From: Heterostelium multicystogenum | Taxonomy: Eukaryota > Evosea > Eumycetozoa > Acytosteliales > Acytosteliaceae | Direction: 5' to 3' | Length of the DNA: 15,721 bases | Assembly (NCBI GenBank): GCA_003667245.1 | Contig: RCNN01000420.1 | Location: 1 to 15,721, forward strand | Part shown: positions 1-10,039 of the stretch, piece after piece | Layout of the letters: each line of letters starts with the position of its first letter | How positions within the stretch are numbered: the stretch's first letter is position 1 | Made by a program: the position numbers and the translations under genes | Notes under the pieces: generated by a model | The model's database searches: none | Told to the model about the DNA's origin: nothing | Seen by the model: the letters and a program-made list of their open reading frames with translations, nothing else

Positions 1-1158
1 GTGACCTTCTCTCCAAATATTGAGCAACAAACGCACCATACACTCTAAGTCTTCATTTTACTCAGCCTCTTGTTGTCTATCAATTGATAGAGTAGGCAGC
101 CATTTCAAAATATACATCAAGCAGCGTGAATTTCTGAAGACTTCCAACTCGAGCTAGATACACCGACCAGGTTCGACCATGTAGTTTAATGTTTTTGCAA
201 CATTGACCTATATAGTGATGAATCAAGCTAGAATGTTAGTACATCTAACAAGCGCATCTCTAGTTCAAAGTGCAAATGAATTCATTTGGAGACCTAACAA
301 GATCGTTAAAGATAGCTTTTATCATTTTGGTACGTTAAATAGCAATAGTACACAGTTAAGGTTACATGTCTAACTCCAATTGATTGAGCTGTTTATTTTT
401 GACAATATATTTGAGTAGCATTGATATCTGTACCAAAAGATCAGTCGATATGTATGATATGTATTGATTGCCCAATAGCGACACCATAAAGATTGGCAAT
501 ATCTCTCATTATTAATATGTTCTAATATCTCATTGTTGATGCTACTGTTACTGTTACTGCTACTGCTGGTTGCTCGTTGTTGGAGAAGTATGTTAATGAC
601 GTATAAACGACCATATTAGCTTATTGATTGTATTGGTAATAGAATTAGGTGAAGCATTTCATCAAGATGAGCAGATATTGAATGATGTTGTTGTCTATAA
701 AGATCAATGAGTAGCGATTTCAATTGAGATGGTTGGGGCGCTCAGCTTTCCGGATGACTGTGCTGAGCAGTCTCTTCTTTCTGAGCAATAGAATAGTCGG
801 ATACAATGATGCCATTTGATAATAGTATCCATAACTAGCTAGCTAGCTGTGGCAACGTCCGCGTGATGATGTTTCAGATCTGAATGGTCCGACTTCCGTT
901 GGAATACCTTTAATAATTTAGCAAAACAAAAAAAGAACAACTAAATTGATTCTTGTGTTAATTTGCTGAGTAGTGTGTTCGGTAGACATAAAAAGTGTTG
1001 AAGCGACCTCTCTGTGCTGTGTTGTGTCAAAATTAGTGGCAATACAAATTAACGAAGACATAGCTATAAAAGTGGAACGACAGAATTGTCAGTACAATAT
1101 TTAATGTGTAATGTGTTTGTTAAGATTGCTCCCAAAACTGAATATCAGAATAAATAAT
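1..1158. other. Stretch with no supported gene
   Basis: No open frame of useful length is present on either strand. The best candidate is on the minus strand from about 740 to 370, open except for one TAA at 616-618 and ending at TAG 370-372. It includes a leucine-rich stretch beginning QLKSLLIDLYRQQ and a Ser/Asn run typical of dictyostelid proteins, so it could be a remnant or the broken 3' part of another gene. I recognise no domain in it. A short (GCTA)n self-complementary run lies at about 836-849. The part nearest 1158 is the 3' flank of the cyclase-like gene. Confidence 0.4.
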
Positions 1159-1167
1159 TTATTTATT
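1158..1167 (-). terminator. Candidate polyadenylation signals at the cyclase-like stop codon
   Basis: Two overlapping AATAAA hexamers on the minus strand (1162-1167 and 1158-1163) overlap and follow the TAA stop at 1159-1161. The hexamer is the usual eukaryotic cleavage and polyadenylation signal, and its place at the end of the last frame fits a transcript ending just downstream. In AT-rich DNA such hexamers also arise by chance. Confidence 0.35.
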
Positions 1168-4100
1168 ATTGAAGCAAAGTCGGATCAACTCCATTCTCTG
1201 ATATAAATCCTGAGCATTCTTCAAAGCAAACTTTTGTTTGATAGAGGCTCTGTCTTCATATTTCGAAATTTCATGCCATGATATTGCTTCTTCAAGAGGA
1301 AGTCCATTCATTTTGGCTTCTTTTGCACTTTTGTACAGCAGGGAAAGGCCACGCTGTTTAAATCCACTACCGGTTTGGAAGATGATTGTATACACTCCAT
1401 AGAGTCTGTTTATGTTGGATGACGAGAATGGCGTGATCTTTTCCATCAGTTTGAGCTCATTCAACAACTTTTTTGATCCACATCTCAATCTCTGCAATGT
1501 CCAGCTCGTATTGTAAACTGTACTGAGCTCTTGACCATACCATTGCTGAGACTACTATTCTGCTACGACCTCCATTGTAATTGTCATCAACATAAATCTG
1601 AATTCCATTGATCTGTAGCAAAGGTGAATCTGGATTTCCTCCACTAGAGCTTTGACTATTACTAGATCCATTTCCATTTCTTACATTTCCTTCACTACTG
1701 TTACCACTACCATTCGAAGTTGGGGATGAATTAGAAAGATCTTGTGGATAGATGATATTCGAATTTGGATTATGATTCTTGAGGATGTAAAGTTTTGGTA
1801 AAGTCCCTCCTTGGTGTGTAGGAGTTGTTTCATAAGCTAGAAAATCTTTTGAAGATGAACTTGTTGGCTGGTTGGTATTCAAACTGCTGCTTTCTGGAAT
1901 TGATGTGTCGTGGATGATAATGGAGGTTTTCGGTATGGCATTGGAGATTGCTGCTTTCAACTTATCTTTCTCCACAATACTAAGTAGACTTCGACACAAA
2001 AGAGAGTATGCAAATACAATTCGAATTCCACATCCAGGCTTGCTTCCAATGATTGGTGTAATTGCGGCAATTTCATCAAGTGCTTTGGTAATTTCACCTC
2101 TTGAGATATAGATAGAGGATGAGACAGCATGCTGCAGAATCATCTCTATACCTTCGGTGGTTGGCCTCGAGATCTCAGCTTCGATCATCACTTGATGAGC
2201 ATCCATATATCTTCCTTGGAGAATGTAGGTCAATGCTTTCATGTGATAGAAGGTAAGTGTTGCCATCCAGGTCATCGATGCCAAGTTGTGTGCCAGACAT
2301 TCATCAATGATTGCATGTACTGTGTTCAATTCACCTTTGATCAAACGATAGGCGACGAAGACATAGAGTACCAAGTCTCTCTCTTTAACTTGAGAACTAT
2401 CATGACTATCGAAAATATTCGTACACTGCGTATCATTTCTTCTACTCTGTCCCATGATCCGAGATAGAGGTCTCTAATTCCAATGGTCGCTATTGAGGTC
2501 ATTAGGTTACTCACTGCTGTTTTATTGCCTTGCTGAATATATCCAACGATGAGATCATCGATGATCTTGAGTGACTGTTTGCCAAGTGAAGGAGATGCAG
2601 ATCCACAGAATGGATAGATCGATGTGATCAGAGAGAGTCGTGCATAGGCAATCGACAACTCTGAAGAAGCCATCCAAACTGGGAGCGTTTGGTGATTTTC
2701 TAGACCTTGAACAGCGTGCATGGCACAGTAGAGTGCAAGCTGCAAATTGTTTCCTTTGAAATAATAGTCGGTCAGCGACGAATAGATACGTGCAGTTTCA
2801 AAGGAGATTGCTGTGGCCGGTGGAAGATAGCTGTCAGTGTATACTTGATGCTTAGTTTTCGATGCAAACTTGAAGAAATTCTGTTTGGTTACTTGGGTTA
2901 ACACGGAAACAACCAATGTGCTTGATGCTTTAGGAGGAGGTTCTTTGGCGAGTGATAGAGCATGAAGGAAATATTGCTCTGCATGTTCAAAGTAGCCTAG
3001 ATTGGAATATCCCTCACCAATTCTCCTTATCGATACCATGTATTTTAGTCTTTCTTCATTGCTCATTTCGATGTTAAGTGGCTCGAGAAGCTCATCATCT
3101 TCAAAATCAACGAACACGCCAGTTGTACTGTAGATGGTGGAACGTTTTCCAGTATTTTCCTTGACGACGTTGCCTGTTTTATGACTCTTGAAAATGTTAA
3201 TGTACTCAGAATGGTATTTAATCATATCGAGATAGTCTAAACGATTTGCAGCATCTTCTCCAGATATAAATGTGTGTTGCAGTGCCTTTGATAAGTTCTC
3301 CTGAAATGTCATATCAGTCTTTGACCAATGATTAGCCAGCAGCTCATTATAAGTGGGCAATTCGTCGGAGCTGTAAGTTTCTTCGATCCACTTGGCAATC
3401 TTTTGGTGCAAAGAATGTCGTTGTGCTGGTAGTAAGCTGTTATACATTGCCTCTTGCAACAATGGACTCTTGAATCCATAGTACTGATTCCAATCTTCTT
3501 CCCCAATATTTAGTGAAGTCTTCTTTGGTGCGCTACTTCCCCCAATTCCATTCAGTGAAGAATAGTTTTCAAGTTGGCTATTGAGTGATTTAAAAGTGGA
3601 GGACGATTGGTGAGATCTCATTGTGTTGTATCTCTGTTGATGATGGAGGTTTTGATTTGTAAAATGACCATCATCTCTGAGAGATTGGCTTGAGCTGGTG
3701 GCATAATCTTCATCATCAGAGTCTGCAATATCATCGGTGATCGGGGGTGGAAGTTTGAAAGAAGAGTGCTGTGGTGTAGGTGGTTGGTTGAAGCCACCAA
3801 TAATAGAGGTGATTTTCATGCTTGTTGAAAAGTCCTTAAGACTATTGCCGCTATATCCAAGACTGTTACTTCCATTGATGTTGGGCGAGGGTGGCATGCT
3901 ACCAGTTGTGCTTTGTTTCTGAAGTGAACGATCGAAGGAGGCTTGAAGATAGGTAGAAGGAGGAAAGAATAAGAATTCAGAGCTAAGTTGGGATCGCTTT
4001 GTGCTCACGAGTAGACCTGACTCTACCAGCTTCTGAAGAATGTCACGGAGAAAAGGTCGTTTCGAACCAATTGGATAAAGTAGGTGAATCAGTGGATAGG

Positions 4101-7100
4101 GGAATATATAGAGACCCATCACACTTGCTACTTTGAGGATAATTGAGAATGTATTGGTGAGATGATTCACCTTTGAAAGATAGAATGACTCTAATACATC
4201 GGAGATCGGTGGGAATCCTCTTGTGAAATGTATTGGCTGAATGAAACAGCGGTCCTCATGAACAACAATATAGTCACGCTCTCTCAGATTCCTTGTCATT
4301 TCGACACATACAAATGGATTACCTTCGCATTTGTATTGAATCAACTGGTAGATATTGTTGGAAACAAATTTTACACCCAATTGTCTGCGTAGGATCTCTC
4401 TAATTGTGGAAGTTGGTAGAGGTTGAAGTTGCATTTCATAATATTCAAATGAAAGAGGTGTAATTAAATTTGATTTCTGTTGAGATGATTGAGAAGACTG
4501 AGATAGATCAGACTCTTGTGGAGGCGATTGCTCTTGTTGGTGAATATCTTCTTGAGTTTGTACCAAAGGAGGTGGGGAAGAATCTTTTGAAAGAGGAACT
4601 GGGCTGAATGCTTTGATAATCCTATTTAGTTCTTTTGGTTTATCTTTTTGAGGACGCGATGTTGCAACTATCATAATGGGACGAATTGCAAATGATATTT
4701 GCATAAGGAACGATAGTGATATACTATCCATGTAATGAATATCCTCTAGAATGATGACCAATCTACGACGTGAAGCCGTCAGCCGAAGGAAATAGGATAG
4801 TAGTTCAAATGTCTTTTCCAGTAGCATTGCAGCAGAACCCATATATTGTGCTGTAATTTCGTTGGGAGGAAAGTCTATACGCAACACTGGGTTGAGAAGC
4901 GATAGCAGAGGAAGCAACTCTGGTCGACGATCGGTAAACTTTTGAAAGATATACTGACGAATCTGCTCAGGAGGCATAGATTGTACATGCTTATAACGTG
5001 TCCAGGACAAAAGTTGATACTGTTGTTTGCCGCCTGTGTTGCTGAAACGAGTTTCTCCAAGTGAAAACTCTGAGAAAAAAAGATCTGAAAATACTCCGGT
5101 CCACACATTGTATGCCTTGTTCTTCTCTAAAAGGCTGCACGATCCGCAGAGCACCTGTGCTCCGTCTTTAACACACTGCTTATAGATCTCAGTCACAAGA
5201 GAACTTTTTTCCCAGACCAATATCAGCTTCGATCAGAGTAAAACTAGATATCAGTCTTTCTGTCAACAATGAATAACGGTTGAGTATACAGGATATCTCT
5301 TTCTTTCGACCAACAATGCTACAAGAATCATTGCTATTGCCATTGTTATTATTGGCTGCCATTTGATGATCCATTGTCGTTGGGATATGAGCAATAGAAA
5401 GAGGTCGATAGGTGATCATCGATGCAATTTGCTGGGTCCAGGGTAGGCATTGAAATGAAACCCTACTATCTTGCTTGTCTGTGTCAAATGAATATGAACG
5501 ATTTGTATATGGTGTATTGTTCTCCAGTGAGAGATCTGAATTAACTGAGCTCCTAAGTGAGAATGTAACCGATATCGACTCGTCATCTGCATCTTGATGA
5601 TGGTTATCATGAGCATTGCTTGTTGCCATGTTATTGGATCCAGAAGCCATGTTTGGTATAGGGATCGTTTGGTTGTTATAAATATAGTTGTGGTCAACAG
5701 ATCGCTTTAATCCACTCGTTGAATAGTTTGACATATCTACAAGTCCAGTTCTAAACTTTACAATGGACAGAGAAAACTGAATATCATATGTGACAGTATC
5801 GAAAGTGATTGATTTGTCACAAGCTTTCCTTGTAGTATCATCACACAACACCCAACCACCTTCAGAAAACCTGATGCCTGCTATTATGGTATTCATCTGT
5901 ATCGGGAGAGTTGGTTGCTCCAAGAGTGGTTTGACTTCGAACGGTAGACAGCCACTGAGTAGCATGATGAATCTTGTCTCCAATGACCACATACTCTGAT
6001 CTCGACTTGTTTCCAACCAATCCACAAACAATCTTCTCTGTTAAGACCAAGATATTGACATCACGAATAAAATGCTTGTTATGTGTCTGCATCATTCTTC
6101 CAATGTCCATTGCATTCTTGACACCTGCCACACTGTGATTGTCACTAGAAAATGGTGGCAATCCCATGGCACAAACAACGAATACGCCATCTATCTTTTG
6201 AATAATATCTGTTACTGTACCATCAGATTTCCTCAGAATCTCTTGTAGCTAAAAGGAAATCGAAGTTAATATTACAAATTAATTCATGCCGATTCCAATC
6301 CAATCTAGATACATACCTTAGCCACAATAGGATGAAAAAAGTTAATAGTATCCCACTTGTAGGTTAGGTTAAAAAAATGTAAAACTAGAAATGTTACGCT
6401 TCTCGTTTCCAGACTCCAATCTTGGGTCATTCGAAATTGCTCCATTGATGGGTGGTTAGTGTTGGTTGACATGAGTGACGATGCAAGCACCTTGACATGA
6501 ATCGGCAAATGACACCAAAGCAGCTTGTGCATGGCTATCAGGTGCTCGGGGCCGAGGTCCTTTAGTGGAAGTCTCTCCACCTGGAGCCCGATGCCCATTG
6601 GTTTAGAAAGTTCTTGCATTTGTCTTAATAAATAAACTTGATTGTTGGAGTTTGACAATGATGTGGTGGAGGTGGCAACTGACTCGTTGCCACCTGTGCT
6701 TGTAATATTGCTGATGCTGTTGTCTGAAAATATAAATTCACACTGTGAATACAATCGTATATGCTGATATGTTTCGGAACCAAATATAATCTGACCAAAT
6801 ACACGATTCAGATGACATTGTGGCATGTTTAGGGTGAGTCCGCCACCTGCTGGAGACACTGAAAGCATTTGAGGTGACGAGTTGTAATGCACCAAATTTT
6901 TGATACGTTGCTGGTGAAAATTGCTAGTGTTCTTTGTTGGCTGTACTCTTCCCAATGATAACTTCACAGGAAACGATGATATATAATATTTGGACTCATA
7001 AGCCTTGATTATCTTATTCAATCCAATTAAAGCCTCACCACCTAATAAACCTAACCAACTGTTTAATAACAAATGGTGATTAATACTTTTGCATTCGAGA

Positions 7101-8349
7101 CGGAATGTTGTATTTTGCTTACCTATTGTTTTCACCACCTATTGAACCGACAAATATATCTCCAAATCCTATATATATGTTGAAGAGTGGATCATTACAT
7201 GGGGCGGTTTGATTTGGTTGCGATGGTGGTTGAGAGTGTAAACTAGGACTTCCTTGTTGTTGCTGCTGCTGCTGTTGTTGTTGACTCTGACTGTTTGAAA
7301 GTACAGATGATGAAGAGGATATATTATTGTTGAAATTTAAGAGAGGTGATGCTGATGATGTTGGAGGAGGTAGATGCATATTATTAACATTTGGAAAATT
7401 ATCATTATGGTAACTGTACCTATTGCTATGACTTTGACTCAGACTACCACTATAAATACTATTGCTGTTGTTGTTGTTATTATTTTACATATAAATTTGA
7501 GTTGCTATTACTAAATGAATTATTATATCCATTTAATGAAGATGTTAGGTGTTGAGGTATAAATGAGTGTGGAACTGAAGATTGTGTTGCTATTGAGTTT
7601 GGTTGCGGTGTCGACATCGCACCTGAAACTGATGCTCCAAATGGAGCACCACTTGATGAAATAAATGATTGTTGTTGGTGATGAGAATTTGATATATATG
7701 AAGAAGAAGCTGCTGTTGTGCTCCTATCTGAACTTGGTAATAATCCATTGATATTTCCTATACTACTGCTGTTTGATATACTGTTATGTACTAAACTATT
7801 TGATAAATTAAAACCATTGATGTTGTTATTGGTGGTGCTACTGCTGTTGTTGGTGTTGCTGCTGCTATCGCTTAGACATGCAATCTTTTGTTGAAGATGA
7901 AATTTAATCTTTTGTGCACAGATAGCGACCCTTCTTATCATGGTGGACAGCTCCTCATCGGACTCGTTCCAAACGGCCACTATCTCTGCGCCGTTGAGAA
8001 CCTGGAGAATGTCGCCACCCTCCTCTGCGATGATTTGGAATGTGTCTTCGATAATTGAGAGGTAGCTGGCCTGGTGGCTGCGAGGTGCAGCCTCACCGGC
8101 GTTCACCAGTGAGTAGAGGACGCACAATGAGCAACGGTGCTTTGACACCTGTATATCGGGGATGTTTGGATCGAGTGGTGCAGGATTCTGTATGTAACGC
8201 TCCACTATTGAAATAGGCACATGTGCAGACAGAGCAGCAACTCTACCCGGCGTAGCCACCCCAAATGAAGACATAGCAGCCGCCGCAGCAGCCACTGAGT
8301 CATCATGAGTAGTGGTCGAGCCTCCTACAAACGTAGGTGTCTTCAACAT
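1159..8349 (-). CDS. Soluble adenylyl/guanylyl cyclase-like protein (ADCY10/SgcA family), frame broken, probably catalytically dead
   Basis: This is one gene read through two introns and five unexplained frame changes, about 2,350 codons in total. Start: ATG at 8349 has an in-frame stop a few codons upstream. Domains in conceptual residues: cyclase homology C1 about 45-420, with motifs HVPISIVERY, EEGGDILQVLNGAEIVAVW, IGFGDIFVGSIGGENN and LLGGEALIG, interrupted by an Asn/Ser/Gln-rich insert at about 155-370; C2 about 575-850 with LETRSVTFLVLHFFNL, DIIQKIDGVFVVCAMG and SEYVVIGDKIHHATQ; ATPase from about 1000 with a P-loop (GLGKSS, after allowing for one base) and Walker B VIILEDIHYMD; the STAND-type GNPFV motif; a region like YGFKSPLLQEAMYNSLL before the tail; then TPR-like helices to the end. 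This order is that of ADCY10 and Dictyostelium SgcA, which make cAMP or cGMP. Here the metal-binding aspartates of C1 are Ser and Ala, and the usual VNxAAR of C2 reads IHHATQ, so synthesis of a cyclic nucleotide is doubtful. It is shorter than SgcA (about 2,840 residues from memory). No membrane segment or signal peptide is evident. Family assignment is firm; activity and the reason for the frame changes are not. Confidence 0.85.
1469..1474 (-). other. Frame change at an A6 run near the cyclase-like C-terminus
   Basis: The frame arriving from upstream ends EIEMWIKKVVE and a stop at 1457-1459. The overlapping frame carries on with LLNELKLMEKI for about 100 more codons. The two join smoothly as MWIKKLLNELK if the sense-strand A6 run is read as five. 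The continuing frame reads like more TPR-type helix (for example GLSLLYKSAKEAKMNGLP), so it is probably the true C-terminus. Confidence 0.6.
2412..2415 (-). other. Frame change at a T4 run in the TPR region
   Basis: The long frame from 5220 runs through SWDRVEEMIRSVRIF and is then out of phase. The overlapping frame continues with DSHDSSQVKERDLVLYVF and a good helical repeat (AYRLIKGELNTVHAI). One extra T in the sense-strand TTTT run at this point would join the two. Exact placement is by best protein sense only. Confidence 0.55.
5205..5210 (-). other. Frame change at an A6 run inside the Walker A motif
   Basis: The upstream frame reads EADIGLGKKFSCD and then stops. The downstream frame reads KSSLVTEIYKQC. 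With one fewer A in the sense-strand A6 run, the P-loop reads GLGKSSL, the expected G-x-GK-S/T form, followed by a normal helix. The restored motif places the break within a few bases, which makes this the most precisely located of the five. Confidence 0.75.
5862..5950 (-). other. Frame change inside the C2 cyclase domain
   Basis: The frame carrying VIGDKIHHATQWLS runs on to a stop at 5862. The frame carrying GGWVLCDDTTRKAC, which corresponds to the later strand of the same domain, is offset by one. Both are needed for a complete C2 domain. I see no intron that joins them in phase. CCC and TTTT runs within this stretch are possible sites, but I cannot choose between them. Confidence 0.55.
6249..6316 (-). 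other. Intron of 68 bases in the cyclase-like gene
   Basis: On the minus strand the donor is GTATGT after GCTAAG, and the acceptor is CCTTTTAG before CTACAAGAG. Removing it joins HPIVAK to LQEILRK in phase 0 and makes the C2 domain continuous. The interior is AT-rich, as usual for dictyostelid introns. Confidence 0.85.
7059..7122 (-). other. Intron of 64 bases in the cyclase-like gene
   Basis: On the minus strand the donor is GTAAGC after AACAATAG, and the acceptor is TTAAACAG before TTGGTTAGG. Splicing gives GGENNSWLGLLGGEALIG, which fills the place of the glycine-rich strand-loop-strand motif at the end of the C1 domain in this family. The in-phase junction and restored motif make this a strong call. 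Confidence 0.88.
7254..7283 (-). repeat. Ten-codon CAA/CAG polyglutamine tract
   Basis: The sense strand carries CAA x3, CAG x4 and CAA x3 in a row, giving Q10, flanked by Ser/Pro/Gln-rich sequence. It sits in the large low-complexity insert between two strands of the C1 cyclase fold, presumably a surface loop. Such tracts are common in dictyostelid proteins. Confidence 0.9.
7483..7486 (-). other. Frame change at an A4 run in the Asn-rich insert
   Basis: The first frame ends SNSNLYVK then TAA at 7480-7482. The next frame, offset by one, continues as an Asn/Ser-rich stretch into MHLPPPTSSASP. One more A in the sense-strand AAAA run would read VKNNNNNNS and join them. An intron starting at the nearby GTAAAA cannot be joined in phase to any following AG, so a base error or real mutation is preferred. 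Confidence 0.5.
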
Positions 8350-8410
8350 AATAAAATATAACTATACCACCACCACTTCCACTTTTTTTATTTCTTTCCT
8401 TCTATAATCT

Positions 8411-8457
8411 ATATCTATCTAAATCTCTATCCCTATCTCTATCTCTATCTCTATCTA
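8411..8457 (+). repeat. CTATCT-type hexanucleotide microsatellite
   Basis: Imperfect tandem copies of CTATCT, pyrimidine-rich on the plus strand, lie about 60-110 bases upstream of the cyclase-like start codon, within its likely 5' leader or core promoter. Confidence 0.85.
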
Positions 8458-8609
8458 TTTAGTAGTGGTTCTATTTTTGATCCGTTTCTATTCTTTTAAT
8501 TAGAATAGTTGGTTGATTTCAACCTTCAACTTTTAAACTTTCTTTATATATGTTACTATTACTACCACTACTATGACTCTACTAAACTATATGTTTGATA
8601 ATCAAATAA

Positions 8610-8636
8610 CTATATCTATATCTATATCTATATCTC
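8610..8636 (+). repeat. CTATAT hexanucleotide microsatellite
   Basis: Four tandem copies of CTATAT followed by CTCT. It is related in sequence to the CTATCT array 150 bases to the left and probably arose by the same slippage. It creates the ISISISI run of a spurious open frame. Confidence 0.85.
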
Positions 8637-9035
8637 TAGATTATGTATATGTCTGTTACTTTAACTCTTATTATATTGGTGAATGCTATTACTATTACTT
8701 TTATTACTCTTCTTCGATTTACTATTCTAGAAGATCTTCAACTATAGACAGTCTGAATTAGATAATATAATACCAATTATCTAAACATAAATTATACTGA
8801 ATATCTATATTATTGTTGTTGCTGATGATGCTGGGTATTTCTATGATTATATATGTATGTTAAGTTGAGCTTAGCAATGTATGGTGGATGATGTTATTTA
8901 TAATAAAAATATATCTTGAAATATTATTGTCAACAGTGGAAACCACCCGAATAATAATTAAGAATGTCCAAAAATTTAATTAAAAATATTAATAATTATT
9001 ATTTTTTACAACATAAATTGTTGTGAATATGATTT

Positions 9036-9063
9036 GGTTGTTGTTGTTTGTTGTTTGTTGTTG
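9036..9063 (+). repeat. TTG-rich simple repeat
   Basis: Repeated TTG and TTTG units (read as CAA on the other strand) in intergenic DNA. A polyglutamine-coding origin is possible in principle, but no open frame surrounds it. Confidence 0.75.
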
Positions 9064-9110
9064 ATGTGTTGTTCTTTCTTTCTTTGTTTGTCTTTAGATG
9101 GCGATACTGA

Positions 9111-9128
9111 TGATGATGATCATCATCA
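9111..9128. repeat. Perfect 18-bp palindrome of GAT/ATC triplets
   Basis: TGATGATGATCATCATCA is identical to its reverse complement. It is a GAT repeat meeting its own inverse at a central GATC, so it could be a dimer binding site or simply a rearranged triplet repeat. Confidence 0.8.
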
Positions 9129-9226
9129 ACGATCTTGTTAATTACTACTACTACTAATACTACTACAATTTCGGAAGATCTCTATGTTTGGTCTTCCTGA
9201 ATCTATTTCTAATTCCAAAGACTAGT

Positions 9227-9242
9227 CTGTTGAATTCAACAG
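9227..9242. repeat. Perfect 16-bp palindrome centred on GAATTC
   Basis: CTGTTGAATTCAACAG reads the same on both strands and is not a simple repeat, so it is less easily dismissed as slippage. It lies in the middle part of the divergent intergenic region and could be a dyad for a homodimeric DNA-binding protein. Function is unknown. Confidence 0.8.
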
Positions 9243-9512
9243 TTAACTGAGCAGAAGAGAATTTGAACTTCTTTGAACTATTTAACATATAAATTAGCTG
9301 TCAAACTAACTAAACTAAATTTCAAGTAAAGTAATACTATAAGGACTTTTAAGAATAGGACAACAATAATAATATTGATAAAAACAATAATAATAATAAT
9401 AATGATGAGGATGAATATTTAAAATATCTCTTCAAAAAAAATCATAATAATAATACAGGAATCAATAGGAGTGTCATTGTAAAACAAAATAAATATCTTG
9501 ATTCTTATTCTT

Positions 9513-9567
9513 AGGGGTAGGGCTGCTTTGGGTGTTTTTTTTTGGGTTTTGCTTTGGGGTTGAGGTG
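9513..9567 (+). promoter_or_regulatory. G/T-rich patch with repeated G runs, G-box-like
   Basis: Within AT-rich DNA this stretch carries G runs at 9514-9517, 9520-9522, 9530-9532, 9544-9546 and 9556-9559, separated mostly by T, including a T9 run at 9535-9543. Dictyostelium G-box elements, bound by the zinc-finger factor GBF, are G/T-rich and of this general kind. The spacing could also permit a G-quadruplex. Sequence resemblance only. Confidence 0.4.
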
Positions 9568-10020
9568 TCGATTAGGATATATGTAGGAGTAAGTGCTCCA
9601 CAAACATATTAACAGGATTATGAAAGATAGATGAACTTTCACATCATCATCATAATCAGCACCACCATCATCATCATCTTCGTAGGTTGATCTTTTAAAT
9701 TAAATAATAATATCTACTCCCATCTTTACAATCAACTTATTATTATTATTAAAATAACATTGCTAGAATAAATTAAATATCAACTGAGTAACACTTAATA
9801 AAAGAGATCATGGTGGATATCCAGCTTCCCCTTAAAATTCAGTACTAGTACCAATGATTGAAAAGCTCAAATAACCATAAAAAGTAAAACTAACATCTTG
9901 AATACAAGTCATTGGCGCTACAAAAAATAATAATAACAACAAAAACAACATTAAAAAACCAGATGGCATCTTTTCTCATTCACTTAATTATAATACCATC
10001 CCAGTTTTGAACATAATTAA

Positions 10021-10039
10021 TTCATCAAAGTATGATGAA
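10021..10039. repeat. Short inverted repeat, 7-bp arms
   Basis: TTCATCA and TGATGAA flank the 5-base loop AAGTA. It is a small hairpin or dyad in the intergenic region, one of several inverted repeats there. Confidence 0.6.

Noticed and set aside
1..48. Possible end of a plus-strand gene (frame open from base 1 to TAA at 46-48)
   Set aside because: Only 15 codons are visible, with no recognisable sequence; an open frame of this length is expected by chance.
834..850. GCTA tandem run as a regulatory palindrome
   Set aside because: It is a simple tetranucleotide repeat, self-complementary by nature, with no gene near enough to give it meaning.
1872..2467. Two plus-strand open frames of 79 and 112 codons
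   Set aside because: They lie opposite the TPR region of the cyclase-like gene, overlap its continuous coding frame and show no domain.
7378..7486. An intron instead of a frame error between the two halves of the Asn-rich insert
   Set aside because: A GTAAAA donor is present, but none of the AG dinucleotides I checked in the stretch that follows restores the required phase, and the skipped sequence reads as ordinary Asn/Ser-rich coding.
8573..8761. Plus-strand open frame of 62 codons in the intergenic gap
   Set aside because: Its ISISISI core is just the CTATAT microsatellite, and the rest is Tyr/Ser-rich AT translation.
9640..9680. CAT-rich stretch as a polyhistidine-coding exon
   Set aside because: No open frame or splice signals surround it; it is a triplet repeat in intergenic DNA.
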